Origin: Planctomycetota bacterium | GTDB lineage: Bacteria > Planctomycetota > Planctomycetia > Pirellulales > Lacipirellulaceae | NCBI GenBank assembly: GCA_013286045.1 | Contig: JABDGM010000045.1 | Span: 1-36,465, forward strand | DNA: 36,465 nucleotides | Direction: 5' to 3' | Part shown: piece by piece, positions 16,584 through 25,587 of the stretch | Numbering within the stretch: the first letter of the stretch is position 1 | Layout of the letters: each line of letters opens with the position of its first letter | Position numbers and translations under genes: made by a program | Notes under the pieces: model-generated | Database searches by the model: none | What the model was told of the DNA's origin: nothing | The model's input: only the letters and a program-made list of their open reading frames with translations

Positions 16584-17567
16584 ATGGCGGATAGCGCTCC
16601 ATGGATCACGTATCGCCCGGGCCTGAAGGTGCTCGACTGCACGATTCGCGACGGCGGACTGATCAACAATCATCAGTTCAGTGATAAGCTCGTGCGAGCG
16701 GTCTACGAGACCTGCGTGGCGGCGGGTATCGACTACATGGAGGTCGGTTATAAGGCCTCGCCGAAGCAGTTCTCGCGCAGCGATTTTGGGCCCTGGAAGT
16801 TTTGCGACGAAGGCGTCCTCAACAAGCTTTTCAGCGATCACGACGAAGAGAAGACCGGGTTGAAGCTGACAATCATGGCCGATGCCGGCAAATGCGATTG
16901 GCGCGAGCAAATTGTTCCGCGGCAAGAAAGCAAGCTGGCAATGATTCGCGTGGCGTTCTATGCCCATCAGGTGTCCGAAGCCGTCCAAATGATCGAGCAC
17001 TGCCACGGACTTGGCTATGAAACCTGCGCGAATCTCATGGCGATTTCGACTATTACCGATGTTGAGATCGACACGGTGCTCGCCGAGATTGCGAAGACAC
17101 ATGCCGAGGTCATGGTGATCGTCGACAGCTTCGGCAACCTCTATCGCGAACAGGTCGATCGACTCTATGCCAGGTATTCAGGCGCCATGGCGGGCACCGG
17201 CAAAGAAATCGGGATGCACGCGCATAACAACATGCAGCTCGCTTTTGCCAACACGATTGAAGCGATCATTCTGGGCGCCAATCGCGTCGATGCCACGATG
17301 GGCGGGCTCGGACGCGGCGCCGGCAACTGCCCTATGGAACTGTTGCTCGGGTTTTTGCGCAATCCCAAGTTCAAGCTGCGGCCCGTTTTCGGGCTGCTGC
17401 AGGATCACATCGAGCCACTAAAGTCCACAGTCGAATGGGGACCGTTCGTGCAGTACAACATTACGGGGCAGATGAACCTGCACCCGCGGCACGCGATTCA
17501 GTTCCGGGCGACCAAAGAAAAAGACGACTACGTGAAGTTCTATGATCAAGTCGGCTCAGATGTTTAG
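16584..17567 (+). CDS. DRE-TIM metallolyase (HMGL-like aldolase), substrate unknown
   Basis: The 327-residue protein belongs to the HMG-CoA lyase/4-hydroxy-2-oxovalerate aldolase superfamily, which makes or breaks C-C bonds next to a carboxylate using a divalent metal. The DRE signature is LDCTIRDGG (R22, D23), and the metal-binding HxH is HAHNN (H212, H214). GGLGRGAGNCPMELLL is the typical C-terminal barrel loop. There is no C-terminal communication domain, so it is aldolase-like rather than an isopropylmalate synthase. No dehydrogenase or decarboxylase partner is adjacent, which leaves the pathway open. The ATG at 16584 (MADSAPW) has GGGG about nine bases upstream and is preferred to the ATG at 16566. 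Confidence 0.88.
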   Translation: MADSAPWITYRPGLKVLDCTIRDGGLINNHQFSDKLVRAVYETCVAAGIDYMEVGYKASPKQFSRSDFGPWKFCDEGVLNKLFSDHDEEKTGLKLTIMADAGKCDWREQIVPRQESKLAMIRVAFYAHQVSEAVQMIEHCHGLGYETCANLMAISTITDVEIDTVLAEIAKTHAEVMVIVDSFGNLYREQVDRLYARYSGAMAGTGKEIGMHAHNNMQLAFANTIEAIILGANRVDATMGGLGRGAGNCPMELLLGFLRNPKFKLRPVFGLLQDHIEPLKSTVEWGPFVQYNITGQMNLHPRHAIQFRATKEKDDYVKFYDQVGSDV

Positions 17568-17586
17568 ATCGCTGACCTTAGATCGA

Positions 17587-18018
17587 TCACGCGTACTGTC
17601 CCAGCGCGGGAATTAATTCGCGTATCGGGTCGGTTAGTGGCTCTGGGTTGAACTGGGCGTAAGCCAACAAGTCGCGGCGAGTAACAACGCCCACGAATCG
17701 GCCGTTTTCGACGACCGGCAAACGACGAATACCGTACATCGAAAACATCGACGCCGCGGTCGAAATCGGATCTTGCGAGTCGAGCACGTGCACGCTCGAG
17801 CTCATGTATTTGGTGACAGGCTGGCTTCGCACGCTCTCATCGAAGAGCACGTCCATCAGGTTCGGCTCGGAAATAAATCCAATTACCTGGCCTTCTTTGG
17901 TCACCACCGGCGCACCGCTGAGATGATGTTTGGTGAGGGTTTTCACCGCGTCCATCAGCGTGGCCTCGGGGCGAACCGAGATCACGATTTTGCTCATGAT
18001 ATCGCGAATTACGGCCAT
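17587..18018 (-). CDS. Tandem CBS-domain protein
   Basis: The 143-residue protein consists of two CBS domains (about 4-62 and 72-128), with the usual GAPVV...GQVIGFISE and RRLPVVENGRFVGVVTRRDLL strands. Such Bateman modules bind adenine nucleotides or other ligands and usually control a partner. No catalytic domain is attached. A GGAG site lies ten bases before the ATG at 18018. The PilZ gene ends 41 bases upstream in the same direction, so CBS may be the last gene of an HD-GYP, PilZ, CBS transcript. The gene converges on the aldolase gene with 19 bases between stops. Confidence 0.9.
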   Translation of the reverse strand: MAVIRDIMSKIVISVRPEATLMDAVKTLTKHHLSGAPVVTKEGQVIGFISEPNLMDVLFDESVRSQPVTKYMSSSVHVLDSQDPISTAASMFSMYGIRRLPVVENGRFVGVVTRRDLLAYAQFNPEPLTDPIRELIPALGQYA

Positions 18019-18059
18019 CGTTTTTAGCTCCGTTTCAATGTTGTCGTAACTGGATTTAG

Positions 18060-18461
18060 TTAGTTAGCGTCTTGCGGCATGGTGCCTAACACGAACATCG
18101 CACCGCACTCGTAGCAATTGTCAGCAACCCGCCGGCAACGCACGACTTCAATTTGGAAATCCTTCGTTTTTGGCAAGCGAATCCGGCAGCGTTCTTTCGG
18201 CAGCATCTGTACCGGCGACAGGAAGCAGATGCCCTGCCGCGAAGCATCGGCCGTATAAACGCCTAAATATTCTTCGCCGCGCTGCAGGATTGCCTGGCCG
18301 CGAAGATAGAAACGATGGTACGCGCGGCGGCACCCAGGCCGCGCGTTCAGCGGGCCGTGGTGATCGAAGAAGCCTTTTAGCTCGTCGGGAAGTATGGTCT
18401 TTTGGTCGACCTTGCCCCAAGCGAGCTGCATTACGCTTTGGTCATCGCTGATATCCAACAT
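18060..18461 (-). CDS. PilZ-domain putative cyclic-di-GMP effector
   Basis: The 133-residue protein has the two PilZ signature elements: an arginine-rich RRxxxR (CRRAYHRFYLRG, about residues 43-54) and DxSxxG (DASRQG, about 72-77) in a β-barrel. PilZ domains bind cyclic-di-GMP and alter activity of a partner. A second in-frame ATG at 18431 shares one base with the stop of the HD-GYP gene (TAATG), and the longer start at 18461 has a GGAG about ten bases ahead and overlaps that gene by 31 bases. Either way the two genes are coupled. A pair CxxC near the C-terminus (CYECGAMF) is unusual for PilZ and may be a metal or redox site. Confidence 0.85.
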   Translation of the reverse strand: MLDISDDQSVMQLAWGKVDQKTILPDELKGFFDHHGPLNARPGCRRAYHRFYLRGQAILQRGEEYLGVYTADASRQGICFLSPVQMLPKERCRIRLPKTKDFQIEVVRCRRVADNCYECGAMFVLGTMPQDAN

Positions 18462-19420
18462 TCGACATACTCTCCATCAAAGCGGGTTCCCGCCTGCTGC
18501 CTTTGGTATTCGAACACACTTTCCGGCGTGGCCGGTTCATCTGCACCGCGGCGTGCGGTCATCGTGTCAAACACATCGACGATCGACAACATTCGTGCCC
18601 ACGGATGAATCTCATCCTGCCGGATTCGCACCGGGTAGCCTGAACCATCAACATGCTCATGGTGTTGATAAACCATCATGAGCTGACCGAAATCCAAGTT
18701 GCTATTGCCGCACAGTTCTGAATATCCGCGCGACGGGTGGGATTCCACGACATCCAGTTCGTCCCGCGTCAGCGGGCTGGTTTTCGTAAGGATGCGGTCC
18801 GGGATAAAACGTTTTCCCAAGTCATGTAACATCGCGGCCGTGGCAATTCTGCGAAGTTCATCGATTTCCGTGACGCCAGTTTGTCGAGCGAGGATTACGC
18901 AGTAGCTGGCCACATTGGTCACGTGGCTGAACGTCGTAAAGTCGTGGCGCGCGAGCCTGAACAATTCCCGCGGCAATGGTTCACTTTTGGTGAATAGGTT
19001 CACCAGGTCCTGGCCGACCTTCTCCGCCAGCGTGTGAAACTTGCTGCAATCGACTAACCGCAGCGTCTGCTCGACGGCAATCGCCACCGCGAGCTGTAGC
19101 GCGGCGTATTTTTCCGCGGAATGAATTAACGGTTCTTTTAAAATCGAGTCGACCGAGTCGAGCAACTGGTTGCTAATGGCCGCAAAATCGCGGCTTCGAA
19201 CGTACAGGTTCTCGATTCCGCCGCTCACAAGTTCGGCGTACTGGTCATCGCTCGGCCCATGGTCGGCACGCGAATATAGCCGTGGTTGAGTGCCCGTCTC
19301 ATATTGCACGAACAGGTCGACGGCATCTGCATGACTAGCGCGAAGCGGGCGCACCGCGATTGGCACGAAGCCAGCCGGGCATTTCACCTCCGGGCCACTT
19401 AAGGGAACGATGGCGCTCAT
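18431..19420 (-). CDS. HD-GYP domain cyclic-di-GMP phosphodiesterase
   Basis: The 329-residue protein has an N-terminal region (about 15-80) of the kind that precedes HD-GYP domains, then a helical linker, and an HD-GYP domain (about 150-320). Metal and catalytic residues are complete: H166, H199-D200 (HDLGK), H228, H253-H254-E255 and D282. The GYP signature is present (HHEHVDGSGYP). Such enzymes hydrolyse cyclic-di-GMP, lowering its level. It lies first in a minus-strand run with a PilZ protein that overlaps its stop, so turnover and sensing of the signal are produced together. An AGGA site precedes the ATG at 19420. Confidence 0.92.
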   Translation of the reverse strand: MSAIVPLSGPEVKCPAGFVPIAVRPLRASHADAVDLFVQYETGTQPRLYSRADHGPSDDQYAELVSGGIENLYVRSRDFAAISNQLLDSVDSILKEPLIHSAEKYAALQLAVAIAVEQTLRLVDCSKFHTLAEKVGQDLVNLFTKSEPLPRELFRLARHDFTTFSHVTNVASYCVILARQTGVTEIDELRRIATAAMLHDLGKRFIPDRILTKTSPLTRDELDVVESHPSRGYSELCGNSNLDFGQLMMVYQHHEHVDGSGYPVRIRQDEIHPWARMLSIVDVFDTMTARRGADEPATPESVFEYQRQQAGTRFDGEYVECWISAMTKA

Positions 19421-19657
19421 CGCGTCGTCCTAGCGTCCTTCAGCATTAGAGACAGCCGCCCGACCGACCAAAGCCGGGCATATAACAAATTTAGAACGCT
19501 CAGCAGTTAGCGGCGGCGATAAACAGAACTCGACGGCCGCGGTCGCGCCGCATAATTACACGGCGATTGCCGGTCGTAGCGGGTGCGCGCGTTCTATCGA
19601 ATTTGGCGGCCCTATTTCCACGGGTCGAGGCAGTTCCCGTGGCCGGTCCGAAAATCA

Positions 19658-21061
19658 CTAGGCGGTCTTTTCCAAATCGCTTGCCTGGTTGATTTTGTTG
19701 TAGAGCGTCTTCAGGCTAATCCCCAACTCGTCTGCCGCTTTGGGTTTGTTTCCACCATTGCGTTCAAGTGCCTGGTAGATTGCCTGCATCTCGAGGTCGC
19801 GAAGTGTAATCGGACCAGGGTGGTTCGCCGCGGCGCCCGTGAGTTGACGCCGATTGAAATGCGCGGGCAAATGCGCCGCATCGATCGGCCCCGCATCACA
19901 TAAGATCGTGGCGTGCTCGATTACGTTCGCCAATTCGCGCACGTTGCCCGGCCAAACGTGCGACTTCAGCACAGCGATCGCGTCCTCGGCAATGTGGCGA
20001 ACTCCGGCGCCCGCTTTTCCGCGAAACCGCGTCAGCAAGTGCTCGGCCAGTTCGCCGATATCTTCAGTCCGATCGCGCAGTGGCGGCAGGAAGATTTCAA
20101 ACGTATTGATACGGTACATAAGGTCTTCGCGAAAGTCGCCCGACGCAACCATTTCCGGCAAATCGCGGTGTGTGGCGCACACGACGCGAACATCGATATT
20201 AAGGGCACGATTCTCCCCAACGCGGCGAATTTCGCGGCTTTCGAGCACGCGTAGCAGTTTCGCCTGCATCGCCTTCGGAAGCTCGCCGATTTCGTCGAGA
20301 AAGATTGTCCCGCCATTCGCAACTTCAAACAGTCCGATCCGGTGCTCGTCAGCGCCTGTGAAGGCGCCTTTGCGATGCCCGAACAACTCGCTTTCGATCA
20401 ACGATTCGGGCAGCGCACCGCAATTGATCGCGACAAATGGTTCGCCCGATCGTGGGCTTTGATCGTGAACCGCCCGCGCGACAAGTTCCTTGCCAGTGCC
20501 CGTTTCGCCTAATATAAGCACAGTGGAACCCGTCGGCGCAACTTTGGAAATCAACGTGCGCACACGATCCATACCGGCCGAAGTTCCAACAAGTCGCGGC
20601 GTGCCTTCGATGCGTTCGAGACGCCGCTTTAGCGCGCGGTATTGCTGAGTGAGTCGACGTTTTTCCTGCACGCGCCGCATCAACGCTTCGATTTCGACGA
20701 GCTTGCAAGGTTTCGTGAGATAGTCGAATGCTCCATGCCGAAGGGCCGCGATCGCTGTCTCCAGCGATGACTTCCCAGTCAACACCACGGCATCGGCATC
20801 GGGGCATAGCTCGCGGGCCTTGGCGATGACATCAATCCCGCTCAGGCCGGGCATATCGAGGTCCACGAGCAGGCAATCGAAAGACTCTTTTTCGAGGGCC
20901 GCAGCGGCGGTGAGCCCATCGGGGCAAACGGTCACGCGATGCCCCATCCGCGGAATCTCAAGCTTCATGAGCTCTTGCAGTGAGCGCTCGTCGTCCGCAA
21001 ATAAGATCGCAAGGCCTTTCGCCTCGTGAGAATGGTCGGCGTTCTGAGTTTTTGTCGTCAT
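19658..21061 (-). CDS. NtrC-family sigma54-dependent response regulator
   Basis: The 467-residue protein has a receiver domain (about 15-130; phospho-acceptor D67, lysine in TKP near 117), a sigma54-activating AAA+ ATPase domain (about 155-390) and a C-terminal Fis-type helix-turn-helix (about 424-460). The ATPase shows Walker A GETGTGKE (185-192), the sigma54-contact loop GAFTGA (232-237), Walker B FLDEIGE and the arginine-finger region. It should activate RpoN promoters when phosphorylated. The sensor-kinase gene ends 41 bases upstream on the same strand, so it is the cognate partner. No -24/-12 promoter was found beside it, so targets are unknown. Confidence 0.95.
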   Translation of the reverse strand: MTTKTQNADHSHEAKGLAILFADDERSLQELMKLEIPRMGHRVTVCPDGLTAAAALEKESFDCLLVDLDMPGLSGIDVIAKARELCPDADAVVLTGKSSLETAIAALRHGAFDYLTKPCKLVEIEALMRRVQEKRRLTQQYRALKRRLERIEGTPRLVGTSAGMDRVRTLISKVAPTGSTVLILGETGTGKELVARAVHDQSPRSGEPFVAINCGALPESLIESELFGHRKGAFTGADEHRIGLFEVANGGTIFLDEIGELPKAMQAKLLRVLESREIRRVGENRALNIDVRVVCATHRDLPEMVASGDFREDLMYRINTFEIFLPPLRDRTEDIGELAEHLLTRFRGKAGAGVRHIAEDAIAVLKSHVWPGNVRELANVIEHATILCDAGPIDAAHLPAHFNRRQLTGAAANHPGPITLRDLEMQAIYQALERNGGNKPKAADELGISLKTLYNKINQASDLEKTA

Positions 21062-21102
21062 AGGATGCTACAGGCTAAAAGTGTTAATACGATTTGTTCG
21101 AT

Positions 21103-22725
21103 TTAGGCGGCCGCTGCGAGTCGTTTACGCGCGCCGTGACGCAACGGAAGTAAGACGGTAAACCGCGAGCCTTTTCCAGGACCATCGCTGTGAGGAATGA
21201 TTTGGCCGTGGTGCTCCTCGACGATGCGGTAAGTAATGGACAAGCCGAGCCCTGTCCCCTGCCCTCCCCGCCGACGGGTAAAAAACGGCTCGAACAGGTG
21301 CTGCCGCACTTCATCGTTCATGCCGCAGCCGTTGTCTTCGACGACCAACTCGGCATTGCTGTCTCGTTGTCGCACCGCGACGATGACCGTGCCTCCCGAA
21401 TCAACACTATCGAGCGCATTCGTAATGAGGTTCAGGACAACCTGCTTCATTTCCTGCGGGCAAAGCTCCGCGATCACCGGCCCGCCATCGCGAAGAATCA
21501 CGGTCTTGTTTTGGTACTTGCCGAGATGGCGGATCATTTCAATGACGCCCGCCACGAGATCGCGAAGGTCGGTATTTTGTCGCTCGGGATCGCCCATGCG
21601 GCTGAAGTCTAACAACTTCTCGGTAATCTGCTTGCAGCGAAACGCTTCTTTTTGAATCATCGCCAGGTAGTTGCGGACTACTTCGCGATCGCCGCGATGC
21701 TCCTCGCCCACATGCTCGAGCAGTTCCGACAGGCGGCCTTCGAGCGATTCACTGCACATCGCAATAGAAGCAAGCGGATTATTAATTTCATGCGCCACGC
21801 CGGCGGCCAGGAATCCCACGCTCGCGAGTTGCTCGGATCGCACGACCTGCTTCGTTCGCTCGCGAACTTGCGAATCCAAGTCGTCACGGATCTCCTGAAA
21901 CCGGGCGGTCATGTCGTTCATAGACTCCGCCAATTCCCGCATTTCATCTTCGCTTTCGAGACCGATGCGATGGTCGAAATCCCCGGCCGCAACTTTTCGC
22001 GAGCCAGCAACAAGCGTCGCGATCGGCCGCGCGATCCATTTGCGAAAGAGCTGCACCGCGGCAATCAACAGCGCCGTGGTGAGAATCGTGGTCGTCCACG
22101 CGAGCCCGATCGCGAATCGATATTCGTTACGAACATCCGACGCCAAGTCGCGGAACCGGTCATGCAAGTAACTCGGCAATTTGACCGCCAGCTCGTGCAG
22201 CCGATCGACGTCACTCCGCAACTGGCTCACGACTTCCCTGTTGTCCAACAGCCAGTCGGGCGCATCGCTCGTGTCGTATTTCTTAATATGAGCAACGACG
22301 GTGTCGATTTCTGCCAGTGTGTCCCGTTCGGCGTGGTCGTCCGCGATTGTCAAATCGGTGCGAGCGCGGTTCGAATCAAGCTGCTCTCGATATCGAGCCA
22401 ATGCCTGGGAAAAGGAATCCAACTGGGCATGGTAGTGCTGCCACAGAAGCGTGTCCGCTTCGGCTTTCGCTGGCGAGTTCTCAAAGGAGTCCTCGAGATT
22501 TTGCCGATCCTGCAACTTGTTGAGCATCTCATGCAGGTTTGCAACATGGTCGCGCAGCTTGTCGGCCAGTGGCAACTCGGCGGAGCGGGCACTCAGACTC
22601 TTCACCAGGCTGCGATAGGCATAGATGCCATAACACGCACTGCCAAACAACGTGAGCACCGAGATTGCGAACAATCCCAGTCCGAGCCGCAGTTTGTTGC
22701 GTATGGGCCAATGCGAAAAGAGCAC
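21103..22725 (-). CDS. Membrane-bound sensor histidine kinase paired with the NtrC regulator
   Basis: The 540-residue protein has two membrane helices (about 11-35 and 203-228) flanking a long helical periplasmic sensor region, then HAMP (230-282), a HisKA dimerisation domain with the phosphorylated H312 (VAHEINNP) and a HATPase domain with an N box (LITNALDS), G1 (VEDNGCG) and G2 (GTGLGLSI). The start is the GTG at 22725, because AAGGAGGT lies five bases before it; the frame is open 120 bases further upstream, but that stretch has no family likeness. It transfers phosphate to the NtrC-type regulator encoded next. The four-helix-like sensor loop, rich in heptad leucines, gives no ligand clue. 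Confidence 0.93.
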   Translation of the reverse strand: MLFSHWPIRNKLRLGLGLFAISVLTLFGSACYGIYAYRSLVKSLSARSAELPLADKLRDHVANLHEMLNKLQDRQNLEDSFENSPAKAEADTLLWQHYHAQLDSFSQALARYREQLDSNRARTDLTIADDHAERDTLAEIDTVVAHIKKYDTSDAPDWLLDNREVVSQLRSDVDRLHELAVKLPSYLHDRFRDLASDVRNEYRFAIGLAWTTTILTTALLIAAVQLFRKWIARPIATLVAGSRKVAAGDFDHRIGLESEDEMRELAESMNDMTARFQEIRDDLDSQVRERTKQVVRSEQLASVGFLAAGVAHEINNPLASIAMCSESLEGRLSELLEHVGEEHRGDREVVRNYLAMIQKEAFRCKQITEKLLDFSRMGDPERQNTDLRDLVAGVIEMIRHLGKYQNKTVILRDGGPVIAELCPQEMKQVVLNLITNALDSVDSGGTVIVAVRQRDSNAELVVEDNGCGMNDEVRQHLFEPFFTRRRGGQGTGLGLSITYRIVEEHHGQIIPHSDGPGKGSRFTVLLPLRHGARKRLAAAA

Positions 22726-22730
22726 GTGCG

Positions 22731-22738
22731 ACCTCCTT
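22731..22738 (-). promoter_or_regulatory. Shine-Dalgarno site deciding the kinase GTG start
   Basis: The perfect AAGGAGGT on the minus strand lies five bases before GTG 22725 and is the strongest ribosome site in the window. It rules out the longer reading of the kinase gene. Confidence 0.8.
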
Positions 22739-22920
22739 GTCGCGCGATGGGCTTGATGCCGGTCAGCGCTGGCTGACGAGCATTCGGGCTTCATCCTGAA
22801 TCCCGGTGGCGCAGTCCGTCGCGGAGGGCGGGTCCTTCGGCGCACTGTCAGCCACGTTCGGGCGAGAGTCTATCAAAACGCTCTACAAAGTGAAAGCTGA
22901 GCGGCAGCCTGCTAGCAGTG

Positions 22921-24102
22921 CTAATAGCGATTTACTCGGCGCAGCAACCAAATCCCCGTGGCCGCCAACACGAAATTGCCAAGCCACACCGATTGCGGCG
23001 GGAATGAGCCGTCCTTGGCGTGGTCCACGCTCACGGCGAGCAGCGGATAGTAGACCAACAGAATCGGCAGAAAGCAGATAAAAAAGCTAGCAATGAACTC
23101 GCTAAACCGCATTCGAACTGCCACCGGCACGCCGATCAACACAAAGCACAGGCAGCTAAAACCGTTGGCCCAGCGGCGCCACGGCTCAGTGTGCAGCCGG
23201 TGCAACCGCGACTGCGCCGTTTCGATGTCTTGTTGTTTGGCTTTCCAAACCGCGCTCGATAGGGAGTTAAAATCTCCGGTAAGCAGGCCAAATGCTGTTT
23301 GAGCAATGTTGGCCTGTTGAACCCGAATCACTTGCTGCTCTTGCTCTTTGATGGCTGGCGCGATTTCAGAAAGCGCGTAATTCGACGGACTGCGATTCTT
23401 ATCCGAGGCGCCTGTTAAGTCTTCGACCGACATTTCGTACTCAAACTTGCCGGGGTCGCTGTAATTTACTGCTCCCTGCAACTCGAAGTCGTAGAAGTCG
23501 ACAACCAGTTTCCCCTCCCCTGGTCGCAAGCTCATTTCCGCCTCGCGGGCGGCAATCGTCCACGCTGGTCCACCACCGCCAGACTGCATAACGAGCGTTG
23601 GTTCGATCAGACGATGCCCGTCCACATTGCGGACACTCATGTTTACTCTGCCCATGTTCGACGTGTGGTGCATACTAAGCTGTCCGTACGTTACCTCTTC
23701 GATTGACGCCAAAAACACGCGGCGAACGCCGGTGACACCCCAGCTCACCGCGTAGTCGTTGATCACCACCGCGACGAAGCTCACAAACGTTGCCAAAATG
23801 AGCGTCGGCCAAACGACAGCCATCGGCGATATGCCGAGCGACTTAATTGCGACGATTTCGTTATACGACGACATCCGCCCGTAAACGCTCGTCGTGGCCA
23901 AGAGCATGGTGCCCGGCACGGCAAACTGCATGGACTGCGGGATCAAGTATGGCGCCATCTGCATCAGCGGGCCGAGACCGATCCCTTTGTCGACGGCTTC
24001 TTTGCCGATCAAGACGATGAAGATCAGCAACGTGAGGCCCGTAAGCGTCAGCAAAAAGACCTTCACCAGATCGAACAACACATAGCGCGTGAGAATGCGC
24101 AT
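22921..24102 (-). CDS. LptF/LptG-family (YjgP/YjgQ) lipopolysaccharide-transport permease
   Basis: The 393-residue protein has the family plan of three N-terminal membrane helices, a large periplasmic β-rich domain (about 130-300) and three C-terminal helices. The N-terminal RYVLFDLVKVFLLTLTGLTL and the VYGRMSSYNEIVAIKSLGIS loop, a coupling-helix region to the LptB ATPase, are diagnostic. With a partner it would extract lipopolysaccharide or related lipid from the inner membrane. Only one subunit is present here, and neither LptB nor a second permease is near, so F and G cannot be distinguished. It follows the PP2C gene on the same strand after 183 bases that include an inverted repeat. Confidence 0.88.
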   Translation of the reverse strand: MRILTRYVLFDLVKVFLLTLTGLTLLIFIVLIGKEAVDKGIGLGPLMQMAPYLIPQSMQFAVPGTMLLATTSVYGRMSSYNEIVAIKSLGISPMAVVWPTLILATFVSFVAVVINDYAVSWGVTGVRRVFLASIEEVTYGQLSMHHTSNMGRVNMSVRNVDGHRLIEPTLVMQSGGGGPAWTIAAREAEMSLRPGEGKLVVDFYDFELQGAVNYSDPGKFEYEMSVEDLTGASDKNRSPSNYALSEIAPAIKEQEQQVIRVQQANIAQTAFGLLTGDFNSLSSAVWKAKQQDIETAQSRLHRLHTEPWRRWANGFSCLCFVLIGVPVAVRMRFSEFIASFFICFLPILLVYYPLLAVSVDHAKDGSFPPQSVWLGNFVLAATGIWLLRRVNRY

Positions 24103-24201
24103 AAGCTGGCATCAGATCCTGACGAACATTGTGGCCCCAGTCTTGGCAGATTAAGAGCGGGCACTGTAGCGGTAAGTCGCTCGATCAACAACGACAAACG
24201 G

Positions 24202-24283
24202 GCCGCTATTACGACAGTTCCTCGGCCAGGACCGCAGCTAGCACTTGCTAAAGAGAGATAAAATCACGAGGCGTAATAGCGGC
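24202..24283. repeat. Separated 12-base inverted repeat between PP2C and LptF/G genes
   Basis: GCCGCTATTACG (24202-24213) is inverted as CGTAATAGCGGC (24272-24283) across 58 bases, beginning three bases after the PP2C stop. It could form a long hairpin in the transcript or be a trace of a small element. No T-run marks it as a terminator. Confidence 0.4.
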
Positions 24284-24285
24284 GC

Positions 24286-25587
24286 CTAAACGCGCTCTGC
24301 ATCGACGGTGGGCCGACTTTGGCGAAGCTCTTTCATCATGCGACGGATGGCCGCACTGTACTGCTGAATCGCAACCACATAGTCGCCACCGTCCGTGGCG
24401 GTGCTGGCATCCAACCTGGCAGCATCAAAGACTTGCCAGTCGACCGACCGGCCGGTGTCCTCCTCTGGCAAATCACGAATTCTGGAAGCAATTTCCGCAA
24501 GCGTGCCGGCGACTTTCGGACCGGGCACACAGTTCGCCTTGCGGTAAGGACCGTTACCGTACGGCCCGCCGATCGGCCCAATTGGTGGACACGTCGCCGC
24601 ATTGGACGTTCGAAATGCGAGGGCCGCGCCCACGGCAGCGATAAAACCAATGCCGGAGCCAACCGCGCCTGCCCAAATCTCATTGGCGACGCAATACGCA
24701 AGTACAGCTAGGCACGCACCAGCGGCCAGCCACATCGGAGCCGCGCCAGCCCGCCGATCGCCGCCCGACGGCGGGCTTCCGGTAGCTGCGGGAGCAATGT
24801 GCGGTACATCCCCGTCCACTTGCGCGATGACCACCGAAATGTTGTCCGGCCCACCGCGGAGATTCGCCAAATCGACAAGCGTGTCGGCCGCCTCTTGCGG
24901 CTCCAAACAACGCAAAATCGTGCCGAGTTCCTCGTCATTTACGGGACCAGTCAGGCCGTCGCTGCAAATTAAAAACTTATCTCCCGTCTGAACCGTAAAC
25001 GGCCCCTCGAGATCAACGTGCACGGTCGGATGCGGCCCCAGCGAACGCGTGATCACGTTTTTTGGAATGTACGAAGGCACGTCCGCTTCGGACATCTGCC
25101 CCGCGGCCGCCATTTCCCACACCAGGCTGTGATCGAACGTCAACTGTTCGAGCACATCGCCGCGCAGTCGGTAGACACGGCTATCTCCGATGTGGGCCAC
25201 CAGCGCGCCCTGCGGCAGCAATACCAGGCAGCTGCAAGTCGTTCCCATGCCTTGGAACCCGATACTGCTTTGTCCTTTCGCATGAATCGAGCTGTTAGCA
25301 TCGCGAATGGCCTGCCGAAGCGCAGCCGGCGGATAAAGATCGCGTAGCTTGAAATAGTTGTGCGAAATGTGGTCGACCGCCAGCTTGCTGGCGAGCTCAC
25401 CCGCAGCGTGCGCACCCATGCCGTCCGCAACGATAAGTAGATGCCCCCGCGTGGCCCATACGGCGACGTCTTCCGTGGGGAAAACCCCGATCGAATCCTG
25501 ATTGTTCGAGCGGCGCATCCCCAAATCGCTCACCGAAGCATGCTTCAGCGCAAACGTCGGGCAAATAACATGGTCGTGGGTCGACAT
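24286..25587 (-). CDS. PP2C-family serine/threonine phosphatase with membrane tail
   Basis: The 433-residue protein begins with a PP2C phosphatase domain (about 15-255), a manganese- or magnesium-dependent enzyme that dephosphorylates serine and threonine. Metal-binding and signature motifs are present: RRSNNQDS (D31), VADGMGAH (D55-G56), HIGDSRVYRL, CSDGLTG and RGGPDN. A segment with two hydrophobic stretches (about 285-325) follows, then a C-terminal helical domain of about 100 residues. The phosphatase should face the cytoplasm, tied to the membrane. No Ser/Thr kinase gene is adjacent. The ATG at 25587 (MSTHDH) is used rather than a TTG nine bases upstream; no clear ribosome site was seen. 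Confidence 0.92.
   Translation of the reverse strand: MSTHDHVICPTFALKHASVSDLGMRRSNNQDSIGVFPTEDVAVWATRGHLLIVADGMGAHAAGELASKLAVDHISHNYFKLRDLYPPAALRQAIRDANSSIHAKGQSSIGFQGMGTTCSCLVLLPQGALVAHIGDSRVYRLRGDVLEQLTFDHSLVWEMAAAGQMSEADVPSYIPKNVITRSLGPHPTVHVDLEGPFTVQTGDKFLICSDGLTGPVNDEELGTILRCLEPQEAADTLVDLANLRGGPDNISVVIAQVDGDVPHIAPAATGSPPSGGDRRAGAAPMWLAAGACLAVLAYCVANEIWAGAVGSGIGFIAAVGAALAFRTSNAATCPPIGPIGGPYGNGPYRKANCVPGPKVAGTLAEIASRIRDLPEEDTGRSVDWQVFDAARLDASTATDGGDYVVAIQQYSAAIRRMMKELRQSRPTVDAERV

Noticed and set aside
21652-22776. 374-codon plus-strand open frame opposite the sensor kinase
   Set aside because: It is antisense to a well-supported kinase with a strong ribosome site and shows no recognisable domain; long antisense frames are expected at this GC content.
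22726-22845. 40-residue N-terminal extension of the sensor kinase
   Set aside because: AAGGAGGT five bases before GTG 22725 fixes a shorter start, and the extension is arginine- and proline-rich shadow sequence.
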